A stretch of 64,000 nucleotides of DNA from the NCBI RefSeq assembly GCF_000429325.1, contig NZ_AUBQ01000004.1, positions 458,512-522,511 on the forward strand. The letters are read 5' to 3'. Origin of the DNA: Fundidesulfovibrio putealis DSM 16056. Lineage in GTDB: Bacteria; Desulfobacterota; Desulfovibrionia; Desulfovibrionales; Desulfovibrionaceae. Made by a program: the position numbers and the translations under genes. Positions 24,813 through 33,516 of this stretch are shown here, in pieces. Positions within the stretch are counted from its first letter, which is position 1, and every line of letters starts with the position of its first letter. The notes beneath the pieces are model-generated. The model did not search any database. It saw nothing but the letters and a program-made list of their open reading frames with translations, and was not told the origin of the DNA.

Positions 24813-25526
24813 TTATTCCTCGGCGCGCATGGCCACGACAGGGGGCATCCGGGAGGCCACCAGCGCCGGATACGACACGCCCACCAGGCTCAGGATGAAC
24901 CCGACCAGTACCGACCAGCCCATGCTGGCCGCCACGTCCTCAAACCGCAGATATGTGAGCGCGGGCATCCCGAAGCGCATCATGCCCACCAGAACGCCCG
25001 TGATTCCGCCCAGGATCGCCCCGACGAAGGAGCCTGCCAGCCCCTGCATCCCGGCCTCCAGCAAAAAAAGCCGCAGCACGAAGCTGTCCAGCGCGCCCAG
25101 GCACTTCATGGTGCCTATCTCGCGGAACCGCTCGGTGACGGCCATGAGCTGCGCGTTGACGATGCCCACCGCGCAGACAAGAAGAGACAATATGACGATC
25201 CAGCGGTCCTTGGCGCTGGCAGCCACCTCGTAGCTGCCGGGGTAGCGTCCGGGAGCGAGGTCGAACCCGGCCTTGACCAACTCCGACTGAAGCGAGGGCT
25301 GCCCGGAGGCCAGAAGCCCCATGGCCACGTCGTGCCCCAGGAGCGTGAACGCGAGGAAGGCCACGGCCAGCACCAGGCTCATCACCGTGATCAGCGAGCG
25401 GAAAAACCGCACCTGAAGGCTCCGGATGCTGATGTCCAGGGACTTGCGCATGGGGAGCACCACCTGTCTGGCGATGCCTTCCGCGCCCGAGGAGAAGAGG
25501 CCTTTGTGAGTGCTTTTCTGGTCCAT
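24813..25526 (-). CDS. Short FtsX-family ABC permease
   Basis: A 237-residue permease with a cytoplasmic N-terminus, a first helix near 45-65 ('SLITVMSLVLAVAFLAFTLLGHDV'), a periplasmic stretch of only about 40 residues, and three further helices with the FtsX coupling segment 'AVTERFREIGTMKCLGALDSFVLRLFLLEAGMQG'. MacB/LolC-type proteins normally carry a periplasmic domain of about 200 residues between helices 1 and 2; it is almost absent here. I infer that it pairs with the giant FtsX fusion, which carries the external domain, as an asymmetric heterodimer. It starts the tight five-gene block. Confidence 0.85.
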   Translation of the reverse strand: MDQKSTHKGLFSSGAEGIARQVVLPMRKSLDISIRSLQVRFFRSLITVMSLVLAVAFLAFTLLGHDVAMGLLASGQPSLQSELVKAGFDLAPGRYPGSYEVAASAKDRWIVILSLLVCAVGIVNAQLMAVTERFREIGTMKCLGALDSFVLRLFLLEAGMQGLAGSFVGAILGGITGVLVGMMRFGMPALTYLRFEDVAASMGWSVLVGFILSLVGVSYPALVASRMPPVVAMRAEE

Positions 25527-25628
25527 ACCGTTATGTGTCGTATGTGCGTGGTATTCCGATTATTTAAGTCTGTAGCCCAGTTCCGGCCAAATGGGAAGAG
25601 CCCGGCGGATCAAGAACGGGCAATCCGG

Positions 25629-26138
25629 CTATTCCGTGATCTTCTCGCCAGCCAGGCCGCGCAGGTTCTTCCAGGTCTCCTCGTCCAGCGTCCGCACGAT
25701 CTCGGATTGCTCGGCGAACTGAGCCTCCAGGCGCTTGCGCTCAGCGGGGTCGGCAGTCCTGCGGGACGCCAGCAGCGCGGTCAGTGCGAAGCTCTCGTGA
25801 ATCTTGGCCAGCCGGTAGGAGCGCTCCTTTTCAGGATAGCGCTGCTGGGAGGCGTTGTAGACCTCCAGGGCCTTGTCGTTGTCCGCGCGGGCCGCAGCGT
25901 AGTCGCGCAACACCAGATACACGGTGTTGCGGGTCAGGTAGCTCTGGTAGTCCTCCGGGGCCTCCGCCACGATCTCGTTGGCCACCACCAGGGCGGCCTT
26001 GTCGCGCCCTGCATCCAGGAAGGCCGCCACCTGTTCGGGCTTGCCGGAAGAATCGCGCTTTGAACCGGAATCGCCTGAGAACAGGGAACAACCCGAGAGG
26101 GACAGGCCGAGAATCAGAAGCATCATGAGGATGCGCAT
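25629..26138 (-). CDS. Lipoprotein with TPR-like helices
   Basis: The 169-residue protein has a lipoprotein signal with lipobox 'LSGCS' (Cys17), so the mature protein is lipid-anchored. The remaining helices, 'AALVVANEIVAEAPEDYQSYLTRNTVYLVLRDYAAARADNDKALEVYN', read as one to two TPR units. Its ATG shares a base with the stop of the pseudouridine synthase. After it a 102-base gap precedes the ABC block, so it may be the first envelope component of that operon or just a bystander. Residue after Cys is Ser, compatible with outer-membrane sorting. Confidence 0.8.
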   Translation of the reverse strand: MRILMMLLILGLSLSGCSLFSGDSGSKRDSSGKPEQVAAFLDAGRDKAALVVANEIVAEAPEDYQSYLTRNTVYLVLRDYAAARADNDKALEVYNASQQRYPEKERSYRLAKIHESFALTALLASRRTADPAERKRLEAQFAEQSEIVRTLDEETWKNLRGLAGEKITE

Positions 26139-27121
26139 CAGTATTCCTCCAGAGAAAGTTCAAGTGATACATCAGCAGTATTCCACGCGGGCCACTCCGG
26201 CCATTGGGGCAGCGCCCGGACCTCGAAACCGGCGAAGGTCGAGCTCCAGTGGTGCAGCCGAAGTCCCGTCCAGGCCGGGCCGCCGTAGCGGGAATCGCCG
26301 AGAATGGGGAACCCGGCACGTGCCAGATGCGCCCGGATCTGATGCCTGGCCCCCTTGGCGATGCGGGCCTCCACCAGGGTCAGGCCGGATTCCCCGCAAG
26401 GCCCGGCTTCAGCCGGGCAGGCCTGCTCGCGCCCATTTGCCGACGCGTCCGCAAATGCGTCCGTGCAGGCGTCAGGAAAGGCTGCGCCACGGGTGGGAAT
26501 CCTATGTGCCAGAGGCCGCACGGATGTAAAGCGGAGTTCGTCCCGCGCGTTCTCATCCAGGACTTTCACGGTGGCCCGGTCGGCCATATCCAGAGCCCAG
26601 GCCAGGAGCATCGGTTGTACAAGATTTCCGGCCACCACGGCCAGATAACGCTTGTCCACCGCACCCAGGTCCTCAAGCGCCCTGAAACGCCGGGCCGAAG
26701 TCTCGTCCAGCGCCCCCAGCACAATGCCGGAGGTGTCCTGGTCCAGCCGGTTCACCAGCCTGACCGGACCATCCGGGTACAAGTGCCCGAGCATAGCTTC
26801 CAGGCTCGGGCCGCCGCCGCCCGAGAGCTCCACGGTGTGCAGGCCGGAGGGCTTGAAGAAGGCCGCGAAGCCTCCTTCCGCCTTGAGGAGGCGCGCTCCC
26901 AGGCCCTCAGGAGCGCCGTTCCCGTGTGTTTCGATACGCACGCCCTGCCCTTCATGCAGCTTGTACGAAGCCTGCCGCGCCGCGCCGTCCACCAGAACCG
27001 CGCCGCGCTCCAGGAGCCTTCGTGCCGAACGCAGGCTGAGCCCCGCCGCCTCGCACAGGAAGCGGTCCAGGCGGAGCCTCGCGCCCTGCCCGTCCACAAG
27101 AAATCGTTTTTCGTTTGTCAT
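26138..27121 (-). CDS. RluA-family rRNA/tRNA pseudouridine synthase
   Basis: The product (about 327 residues) has an N-terminal S4 RNA-binding domain ('RLDRFLCEAAGLSLRSARRLLERGAVLVDG') and a pseudouridine synthase domain with the catalytic Asp in 'LVNRLDQDTSGIVLGA'. It isomerises uridine in rRNA or tRNA; which site cannot be told from sequence. An insertion rich in Ala, Asp and Cys (about 205-240) interrupts the C-terminal half. A GTG two codons upstream (27127) is an alternative start. Only 53 bases separate it from the divergent asmA gene. It is transcribed toward the lipoprotein and ABC block. Confidence 0.9.
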   Translation of the reverse strand: MTNEKRFLVDGQGARLRLDRFLCEAAGLSLRSARRLLERGAVLVDGAARQASYKLHEGQGVRIETHGNGAPEGLGARLLKAEGGFAAFFKPSGLHTVELSGGGGPSLEAMLGHLYPDGPVRLVNRLDQDTSGIVLGALDETSARRFRALEDLGAVDKRYLAVVAGNLVQPMLLAWALDMADRATVKVLDENARDELRFTSVRPLAHRIPTRGAAFPDACTDAFADASANGREQACPAEAGPCGESGLTLVEARIAKGARHQIRAHLARAGFPILGDSRYGGPAWTGLRLHHWSSTFAGFEVRALPQWPEWPAWNTADVSLELSLEEY

Positions 27122-27174
27122 GGCCACAACCAGGGTTTATAGAACAATCCGAACCTTTCCAAGGAGCGTTTGCG

Positions 27175-29562
27175 ATGACACGTACCATGAAGATTGCCCT
27201 GATCGCTGCAGGCGGCGCGGCAGCTTTGCTCATAGGCCTTCTTGTTCTCGGCATGAACCTCGACCCCAACTCCTTCAAGTCGCAGATCGCCAAGACCATC
27301 CGGGACACCACAGGGCTGGACGTCGCCTTCGAAGGTCCTATCGCCGTGACCTATTTTCCTTCGCTTGGCGTGAAGCTGACCCAGGTGACCGTGACTGTTC
27401 CGGGCCAGCCAGGCGTGCAGGACAAGCTCCCTCTGGCCAGGCTGGCCAAGGCGGACGTGTCCGTGAAGCTCATTCCGCTCATTTCTGGCAAGGTCGAGGC
27501 AGGCGCGACCAGCCTGGACGGACTGGAGCTGAACATCGTGCGAGATGTTCAGGGCAGGCTCAACCTGCCCATCCCGCCCATCAAGGAAGTGAAGGTCGAG
27601 GGCGACAAGGTGGTCGTCATTACCGAACAGGACGAGCGCTACGTGCTGGATTACCAGATCGAAGCCGTGCATCTGACCAACGCGCGCTTCACCTTTGATG
27701 ACCGCTTGGCCAAAACCCAGACAACCCTGTCCGACTTCGAACTCTCCACAGGCAAGGTGGTCCGTGGCAAGCCCTTCCCGGTCAAGCTGGCCTTCGGCTA
27801 CGGCCTGACCCAGCCGGACGCTTCCGGAAAAGTGGAACTGGCCGGGCAGGCGTCCGTCCTCCTCGAGGCCATGCAGTTCGCCTTCGAGAACGCCAGCCTG
27901 AAAACCACCGTGGCGGGCAAGGGCCTGCCCGTGAAATCAGCCGAAACGCAATACACCGGGACCATCCGGGTGGATCTGAACAAGCAGGTCTACAGCGGCG
28001 ACCAGCTGAAGCTCGAGGTCCAGGCCAGGGGTGGCTTCCTGCCCGACGCGGGGGCTGGCTTCAGCCTGGGCATGAACGTCAGGGCGGACATGGCCGCAGG
28101 TGTGGCGGACATCACCGGGATGTCCATGGAGTCCATGGGCTTTGCCCTCACCGGCGAGATCCACGCGACGAACCTCAACCAGCCGGAAGGCGGGCAGATG
28201 ACCCTCCAGATGGCCACCAACGAGTTCAACCCCAAGCAGGTGCTCGATAAATTCGGCGTGTCCATTCCCGACTCCGGCACTGCCAAGGCCCGCTTCAATG
28301 CCCAGGTGGACATGGCCAAGGGCACCTCCGACCTGACCGGCGTGTCCGTCCAGGCACTGGGACTCAACATAACGACCGAGGGGCATGCCACCAACATCAG
28401 GGGCGTCCCCAACGTGACCGGCAAAGTTGCCGTGGCCGAGTTCAACCCGCGCCAACTCATGGCCAAGCTGGGCCAGCCCCTGCCGCCGACTGCCGATCCG
28501 GCGGCATTCACTAAATTCCAGATGAGCTACCATTTCGAGGGCCAGGGCGATCGCTTCAACCTGCGGACCGACTCCTTCAAGCTGGACGACACAACCATGA
28601 CCCTGGCCCTCGACGTGGACAAAGCCGGAAAGACCAAGGTGAACATGGCCTTCACCGCCGACGCACTGGACGCGGACCGCTACATGCCTGCGGCGGACTC
28701 CGGCAAGGGCCAAAAGGGCGAGTCCAAGGCCGACCCCGTGGATATCCCCGCCGACGTGACCGGAACAGTGCACGTCGGCTCCCTCAAGGCCGCGAAGCTG
28801 CGCATGCAGAACCTGAACGCCAAATTCTCCGTCAGGGACAACGTCCTGGAGGTCAACCCGGCGCAGCTGGCCCTGTACCAGGGGACCGTCAAGGCGACCC
28901 TTCGCGCCGCCCTGCGCGGCGGCCAAAACGCCCCACTCTCCCTGTCGGCGAACGCGGATGGGATCCAGGTGGAGCCCCTGCTGACCGACATGCAGGGCAA
29001 GGCGCAGGTCACGGGCCGCGCCAACCTGAGCGCCAACGTCACGGCCAGGGGCCAGGAGGCGCGCCATATCCTCCAGACGCTGGGGGGCAAAGCGTCCTTC
29101 GCGCTTCGAAACGGCGCGCTCCTGGGCTTCGATCTCTCGCCGGACATTTTCTCCTCTCCGGACAAGCTCCTGGCCCAGGGCAAGGGACAAACCCAGACCA
29201 ACTTCGAGGTGGTCAGCGCGAGCTTCGCCATCAACGGCGGCGTGGCCCACACAAACGACCTGCTGGTGTCCATGCCGCCCCACAAGATCACCGGCCAGGG
29301 CTCCGTCAATCTGGCCGCCGAGACTCTGGACATGCGGGCGCAGGCCAACTTCGCCAGGCTCCCGACCATCCCGGTACACCTGAGCGGTAACATCGCCTCC
29401 CCCAACGTGTCCGTAGATGCGGCGGCGATGGCCACGGGCGTGGCCAAGGGAGTGATGGATACCATTATGAACTCGCCCCAGGACGCGGCGAAAGTCCCAG
29501 GCAACGTGGGCAAGGGCGCGCTGGACGCCGTGGGCAATATCCTCGGACTGCCGAAAAAGTAG
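27175..29562 (+). CDS. AsmA-family envelope protein
   Basis: The 795-residue protein has an N-terminal anchor ('IALIAAGGAAALLIGLLVLGM') followed by 'TTGLDVAFEGPIAVTYFPSLGVKLTQVTV', the AsmA N-terminal signature, and a long beta-rich body with repeated 'G.A.A..' strands. The conserved C-terminal AsmA block is present ('LGGKASFALRNGALLGFDL', 'SFAINGGVAHTNDLLVSMPPHKITGQGSVNL'). AsmA-like proteins form hydrophobic grooves thought to carry phospholipid between membranes (family knowledge). AAGGAG precedes the chosen ATG; the longer frame from 27115 overlaps the divergent gene. Its location beside the envelope operon may be meaningful. Confidence 0.9.
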   Translation: MTRTMKIALIAAGGAAALLIGLLVLGMNLDPNSFKSQIAKTIRDTTGLDVAFEGPIAVTYFPSLGVKLTQVTVTVPGQPGVQDKLPLARLAKADVSVKLIPLISGKVEAGATSLDGLELNIVRDVQGRLNLPIPPIKEVKVEGDKVVVITEQDERYVLDYQIEAVHLTNARFTFDDRLAKTQTTLSDFELSTGKVVRGKPFPVKLAFGYGLTQPDASGKVELAGQASVLLEAMQFAFENASLKTTVAGKGLPVKSAETQYTGTIRVDLNKQVYSGDQLKLEVQARGGFLPDAGAGFSLGMNVRADMAAGVADITGMSMESMGFALTGEIHATNLNQPEGGQMTLQMATNEFNPKQVLDKFGVSIPDSGTAKARFNAQVDMAKGTSDLTGVSVQALGLNITTEGHATNIRGVPNVTGKVAVAEFNPRQLMAKLGQPLPPTADPAAFTKFQMSYHFEGQGDRFNLRTDSFKLDDTTMTLALDVDKAGKTKVNMAFTADALDADRYMPAADSGKGQKGESKADPVDIPADVTGTVHVGSLKAAKLRMQNLNAKFSVRDNVLEVNPAQLALYQGTVKATLRAALRGGQNAPLSLSANADGIQVEPLLTDMQGKAQVTGRANLSANVTARGQEARHILQTLGGKASFALRNGALLGFDLSPDIFSSPDKLLAQGKGQTQTNFEVVSASFAINGGVAHTNDLLVSMPPHKITGQGSVNLAAETLDMRAQANFARLPTIPVHLSGNIASPNVSVDAAAMATGVAKGVMDTIMNSPQDAAKVPGNVGKGALDAVGNILGLPKK

Positions 29563-29586
29563 GATGCTTTGGGCGAACGAACAAAA

Positions 29587-29609
29587 AAGGGGGGCTTGCG
29601 GCCCCCCTT
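29587..29609. terminator. Bidirectional terminator between asmA-like gene and the 115-aa gene
   Basis: AAGGGGGGC (29587-29595) and GCCCCCCTT (29601-29609) form a 9-bp stem with a 5-base loop. On the minus strand the stem runs into six T residues, making a strong terminator for the convergent gene; on the plus strand the T run is only two bases. Confidence 0.85.
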
Positions 29610-29615
29610 CCCGGT

Positions 29616-29963
29616 TTAATGAACCGTGCGTGGTTTTATCGTCCAATGATCTCCGGACACGCGCACCAGATGCAGGCCGTCTCCAGCCGCCGCGCAGAGC
29701 ACCAGCTCCAGCGAGTCGTCTATCCAGAAGGCCGTGATGCGCGGGCCAGAGGCCAGACTTCCGTCCAGGTCGCCGCTTCTCAGCGCGTCCTGCTCCATCA
29801 GGTTGGAAGCCAGGTCGTGCATGGTCTTGACCACTGTTTCAGAGACGAACAGGTCGTCGAAATCGACTTCGTTGATGTTTCTTTCGCCGATGCCCAGGCT
29901 GCTGGCGATGCGCCGGGTCAATTCGGGATGCGCCGGGGCCGGGACATGATGCTGACTGTGCAT
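29616..29963 (-). CDS. Unknown 115-residue soluble protein
   Basis: I do not recognise this protein. It is acidic in the middle ('NINEVDFDDLFVSETVVKTMHDLASNLMEQD') and ends with a beta-rich section ('ITAFWIDDSLELVLCAAAGDGLHLVRVSGDHWTIK'). No membrane helix or signal peptide. AAGGAGG precedes the ATG at good distance, and a strong terminator lies just past its stop, so it is a real monocistronic gene. It is convergent with asmA and divergent from addA. Confidence 0.7.
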   Translation of the reverse strand: MHSQHHVPAPAHPELTRRIASSLGIGERNINEVDFDDLFVSETVVKTMHDLASNLMEQDALRSGDLDGSLASGPRITAFWIDDSLELVLCAAAGDGLHLVRVSGDHWTIKPRTVH

Positions 29964-30066
29964 GATCCGCCTCCTTGCGAGTCTTCATGGTTCATAAAGC
30001 AATTCCCATGCCGAACCTGAGGGTGATGCATTTGCCTGGGCCGCCGCCTTTATCCGGGAGTGCTAT

Positions 30067-30082
30067 CCTACAATATTGTAGG
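30067..30082. promoter_or_regulatory. Perfect 16-bp palindrome between divergent genes (operator candidate)
   Basis: CCTACAATATTGTAGG is an exact palindrome, AT-rich at its centre, in a GC-rich genome. It lies 104 bases upstream of the 115-aa gene and 95 bases upstream of addA. Dyads of this size usually bind a dimeric repressor or activator; the protein is unknown. Confidence 0.5.
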
Positions 30083-30177
30083 AAGAACCTACCATTTCGT
30101 CAGCTTCGCGGTGATTGCCCAAGCGCGCCGAACCGATTACAACCCCTGGACCAAACTCCCTCTACCCACACCGAGCG

Positions 30178-33100
30178 ATGATCGAACAATTGCACGCTTC
30201 TGCCGGTTCCGGCAAGACATACCGGCTCACCAGACGGTTTTTGCATCTGCTGATGCAAAGCGGCAATCCTGCGCCCGCCTGCGGGCCGGTGCCGGGCCAG
30301 GGCTACGGGCCGGAAAGCATCCTGGCCATCACCTTCACCAACAAGGCCGCCGCCGAGATGAAGGAGCGCGTGCTCCTCTCGCTCAAGTCCCTGGCGCTTG
30401 GCCTGCCGGACCCGGATTTCACAGGCCCGGAAGCCAGGATCAAGGCCCGCTCCTGGCTGGAGCGCACCCTGCGCCACTTCCAGACCCTGAACATCCGCAC
30501 CATCGACAGCCTTTTGAACCAGCTGGCCCGGCTTTTCGCCCTGGAACTGGGGCTGGCCCCTGACTTCGAGACCAGCCTGGACGAGGCCCAGGTGTTCGAG
30601 GCGCTCTACGACGCGGTGACCGGACAGATGGCCGCTCCCACGCAGGCATATCGCCACGGCGAGCGCAGCCAAGAGGCACTGCCGGACTTGGCCGGTCAAG
30701 GCGACGCCAGCTTGTACAGTGAGTCCCCGAACCCGTTCGGTCAAGGGGAGGAGATTCAAAAAGGCCTGCCCGGTGATCACGCGGACCGGGCCGCCCATTC
30801 TGTGGAAGCCCTGATGGGCCGCATGACCGACGCCCTGACCGTCATCGATGGCGTGGAAGGTTTCTGGCTGGCCAAGCGACTCGAGAAGCGCCTGCGGGAG
30901 GTGTTCACCTACCTGCTGGACGCGGGCGAGGCCCCGGCATGCGACGCCCAGGCCATGCACCAGGAAATGGAGGCGTTGCGCGCCGCGCTGGTCGCCTCCG
31001 CCCGGACCATGGCCGAGAGCCTCGCGCCCGCCGGCGTCAAGCCCATGAGCAACTTCAGCTCGCTTTTGGCCACGCTTGGCGGCCTGACCACGCTTAACGC
31101 CGTGCCGGAGTCGGTCTACGCCCGCAAGGCCAGCCTGGAGGAGTGCGTGCTGGCCGGTTCGCGCGCGGCGGTGACGCCCGGCCTGGAGAATCTCTATGCC
31201 ACCTTGCGGGAAGACTACCGGCGCGCCCGGACGCGCGGCAGGATTCTTGCCAAGGCGCTGGCCTGGCAGCCGTTCATCGAGTTCGGCGCGCTGCTTCTGG
31301 AAGCTTTCGACGCCCACCGGCGCGACAAGGCCGTGGCGCTTCTCTCCCAGCTTCCAGGAAGCGTGGCGCATCTTCTGGCCGAATCCGGCGGCGTGCCGGA
31401 GGCCTACTGCCGCCTGGGCTCGCGCCTGAATCATCTGCTGATCGACGAGTTCCAGGACACCAGCCTCAGCCAGTGGGACGTACTTTCCCAGCTGGCCCAG
31501 GAGTGCCTGTCCAAGGGCGGCTCGCTCTTCTACGTGGGCGACGTGAAGCAGGCCATCTACAGCTGGCGCGGCGGCGAGGCCGAACTCTTCGAGGCGGCGG
31601 CGAGGCAGCCGGAGCTGGCGCTTATCTGCCCGCACCCCCATCGGGAGCACCTTGGCCGCAACTGGCGCAGCGCCCCTGAGATCGTCAACTTCAACAACCG
31701 CGTGTTCTCCTGCCTGGAATCGGAGCAGAACAGCCGCATGGTCTCCCAGGCGTTGCTGCCCGACGCCCCGGAGGGAGTCCAGGCAGCGCTCCAGAGCGCC
31801 ATGGCGGCCTCGTTCGCCGGAGTATCCCAGGACGTGCCGCCCGGGCGCGAGGAAGCTGGCGGACTGGTAAAGATCACCCGCCTGCCCGGCGACTCCTCCG
31901 AAATCCACGAGGACTCCGTGCGCGAGGCGCTGGCCGCGCTGTTCGAGGACGACCTCCTCAAGCGCCGCGCCCCCTCCGAGATCGCCGTGCTCACCCGCAC
32001 CAACGACGAGGCCGCCAAGGCCGCCGAGTGGCTGGTGGACCTGGAAATCCCGGTGGTCACGGAGAACAGCCTGCGTCTGGCCGAACATCCCGTGGTACGC
32101 GGCGCGGTGTCCTTCCTGGCCTTTCTGGACTACCCCCCGGACAATCTGGCCCTCTGGGGCTTTCTCTCCTGCCGGGAGCTCTTCTGCCGCTCGCAGAACA
32201 TCTCGCCGCAGGCACTGACCGACTGGCTGACCACCCAGGGCAGGGGTCCACTCTACCGCAAGTTCCAGACGGATTTCCCGGACGCCTGGCAGCGTCTGGT
32301 GGAGCCGTTCATCAAGGGTGGCGGTCCGGCCAGCCCCTACGATCTGGTGCAGGAGCTGTTCACGGCCTGCGGCGTGTTCAAGGCCTACCCCGGCGACGAG
32401 GTCTTCCTGCGCCGCTTCCTGGAGTTGGTGCACAACGCCGAGACCCAGGGGTTCGGCTCGCTGTCTTCCTTCCTGGAGTTCTGGCGCGACAAGGGCCACA
32501 CGGAGAAGATTCCCCAACCGGAGAACGCCGGGGCGGTGCGCGTGCTGACCATCCACAAGGCCAAGGGGCTGGAGTTCCCCGTGGCGGTCATCCCCTTCAA
32601 CCTCCACCCGTTCCGTCAGCCCGGGGGCCTGACTCGCATCCAATCGAGCGATCCGGACGGGCAGGAACTGACCGCCCCCCTCTGCAAAGAACTGGGCGAG
32701 GTGTTTCACCGGCAGGCCGCCAAGTCGCTTTTGGAGCAGATCAACCTGCTCTACGTGGCCTGGACCCGTCCGGAAGAGGAGCTGCACATCTTTTTGCCTG
32801 GCGCCGACAAGCTCATAAACCGCACGCCCTTGGCCAAGGCCACGCAGCTGATGCTGCGCGCAGCCGGATTTTCCTCGGACGAGCCCGAGACGGTCCTGGG
32901 CAAGCGCCCGCCCAGGCAGGCCGAGCTAGTGACCTCGCGCGGGCCTGCCCATCAGCCCCCGGAGCCCGGCCCGCTGTCCGAGCCGCTGGGCGCGTCGCCG
33001 CCGCTCGACTGGCTGCCGGGCCTGAAGATCGCCCGCCGCGAGCTGGGCGACCCGCTGGAGCGCCTGCGCCTGACCGAACGCAAGCGCGGCATCGTCCTGC

Positions 33101-33516
33101 ACAAGGCCCTGGAGATCTTGAAGCCCGGCGGCGACGCCTTGTCCGCCGTGCTCCAGGCCATGGCCGCAAACGGCCTCGCAGACGAGGACGCCGCCCTGGA
33201 GCTGGCCGAGGGCCTGGAGTGGCTGGCCGCGCAGGATTTCTTCCCGCAATGCCAGCAACGCGGGCTGCGCGAGGCGGAGCTTCTGGACGCGGACGGCAAC
33301 ATCCACAGGCCGGACCTCATGGCCTTCACCGGCCAGGAGGCCCTGGTGCTGGACTACAAGACCGGGCGCGAGGACCCGTCGCATCATGAACAGCTGCGGC
33401 GCTACCTGCGCCTCGTCCAGCAGTTGCCACAGGCCGAGGGCCTCCCGGCACGCGGCCTCATCGCCTATCTGGACCTCAAGACCCTTCGCGAAGTGCTCCC
33501 AGGAGAGACCCTGTGA
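30178..33516 (+). CDS. addA: AddA-type helicase-nuclease subunit (UvrD family)
   Basis: The 1112-residue protein is a superfamily-1 helicase with a C-terminal RecB-type nuclease, acting with AddB to process double-strand breaks for RecA. Motifs in order: Walker A 'ASAGSGKT' (7-14), 'ITFTNKAAAEMKERV', Walker B 'LLIDEFQDTS' (about 420), 'YVGDVKQAIYSWRGG' (about 455), 'TIHKAKGLEFPVAVIPF' (about 791), 'LLYVAWTRPEEEL' (about 857) and nuclease 'VLDYKTG' (about 1058). A variable, probably disordered insert lies near 155-205. The ATG chosen gives the canonical N-terminus; an upstream TTG at 30115 is unlikely. It overlaps addB by 4 bases. It could be called RecB-like; the partner makes AddA better. 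Confidence 0.92.
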   Translation: MIEQLHASAGSGKTYRLTRRFLHLLMQSGNPAPACGPVPGQGYGPESILAITFTNKAAAEMKERVLLSLKSLALGLPDPDFTGPEARIKARSWLERTLRHFQTLNIRTIDSLLNQLARLFALELGLAPDFETSLDEAQVFEALYDAVTGQMAAPTQAYRHGERSQEALPDLAGQGDASLYSESPNPFGQGEEIQKGLPGDHADRAAHSVEALMGRMTDALTVIDGVEGFWLAKRLEKRLREVFTYLLDAGEAPACDAQAMHQEMEALRAALVASARTMAESLAPAGVKPMSNFSSLLATLGGLTTLNAVPESVYARKASLEECVLAGSRAAVTPGLENLYATLREDYRRARTRGRILAKALAWQPFIEFGALLLEAFDAHRRDKAVALLSQLPGSVAHLLAESGGVPEAYCRLGSRLNHLLIDEFQDTSLSQWDVLSQLAQECLSKGGSLFYVGDVKQAIYSWRGGEAELFEAAARQPELALICPHPHREHLGRNWRSAPEIVNFNNRVFSCLESEQNSRMVSQALLPDAPEGVQAALQSAMAASFAGVSQDVPPGREEAGGLVKITRLPGDSSEIHEDSVREALAALFEDDLLKRRAPSEIAVLTRTNDEAAKAAEWLVDLEIPVVTENSLRLAEHPVVRGAVSFLAFLDYPPDNLALWGFLSCRELFCRSQNISPQALTDWLTTQGRGPLYRKFQTDFPDAWQRLVEPFIKGGGPASPYDLVQELFTACGVFKAYPGDEVFLRRFLELVHNAETQGFGSLSSFLEFWRDKGHTEKIPQPENAGAVRVLTIHKAKGLEFPVAVIPFNLHPFRQPGGLTRIQSSDPDGQELTAPLCKELGEVFHRQAAKSLLEQINLLYVAWTRPEEELHIFLPGADKLINRTPLAKATQLMLRAAGFSSDEPETVLGKRPPRQAELVTSRGPAHQPPEPGPLSEPLGASPPLDWLPGLKIARRELGDPLERLRLTERKRGIVLHKALEILKPGGDALSAVLQAMAANGLADEDAALELAEGLEWLAAQDFFPQCQQRGLREAELLDADGNIHRPDLMAFTGQEALVLDYKTGREDPSHHEQLRRYLRLVQQLPQAEGLPARGLIAYLDLKTLREVLPGETL

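Noticed and set aside
30100..32787. 895-codon open frame on the minus strand opposite addA
   Set aside because: Antisense shadow: no recognisable domain, while the plus-strand product carries all helicase motifs.
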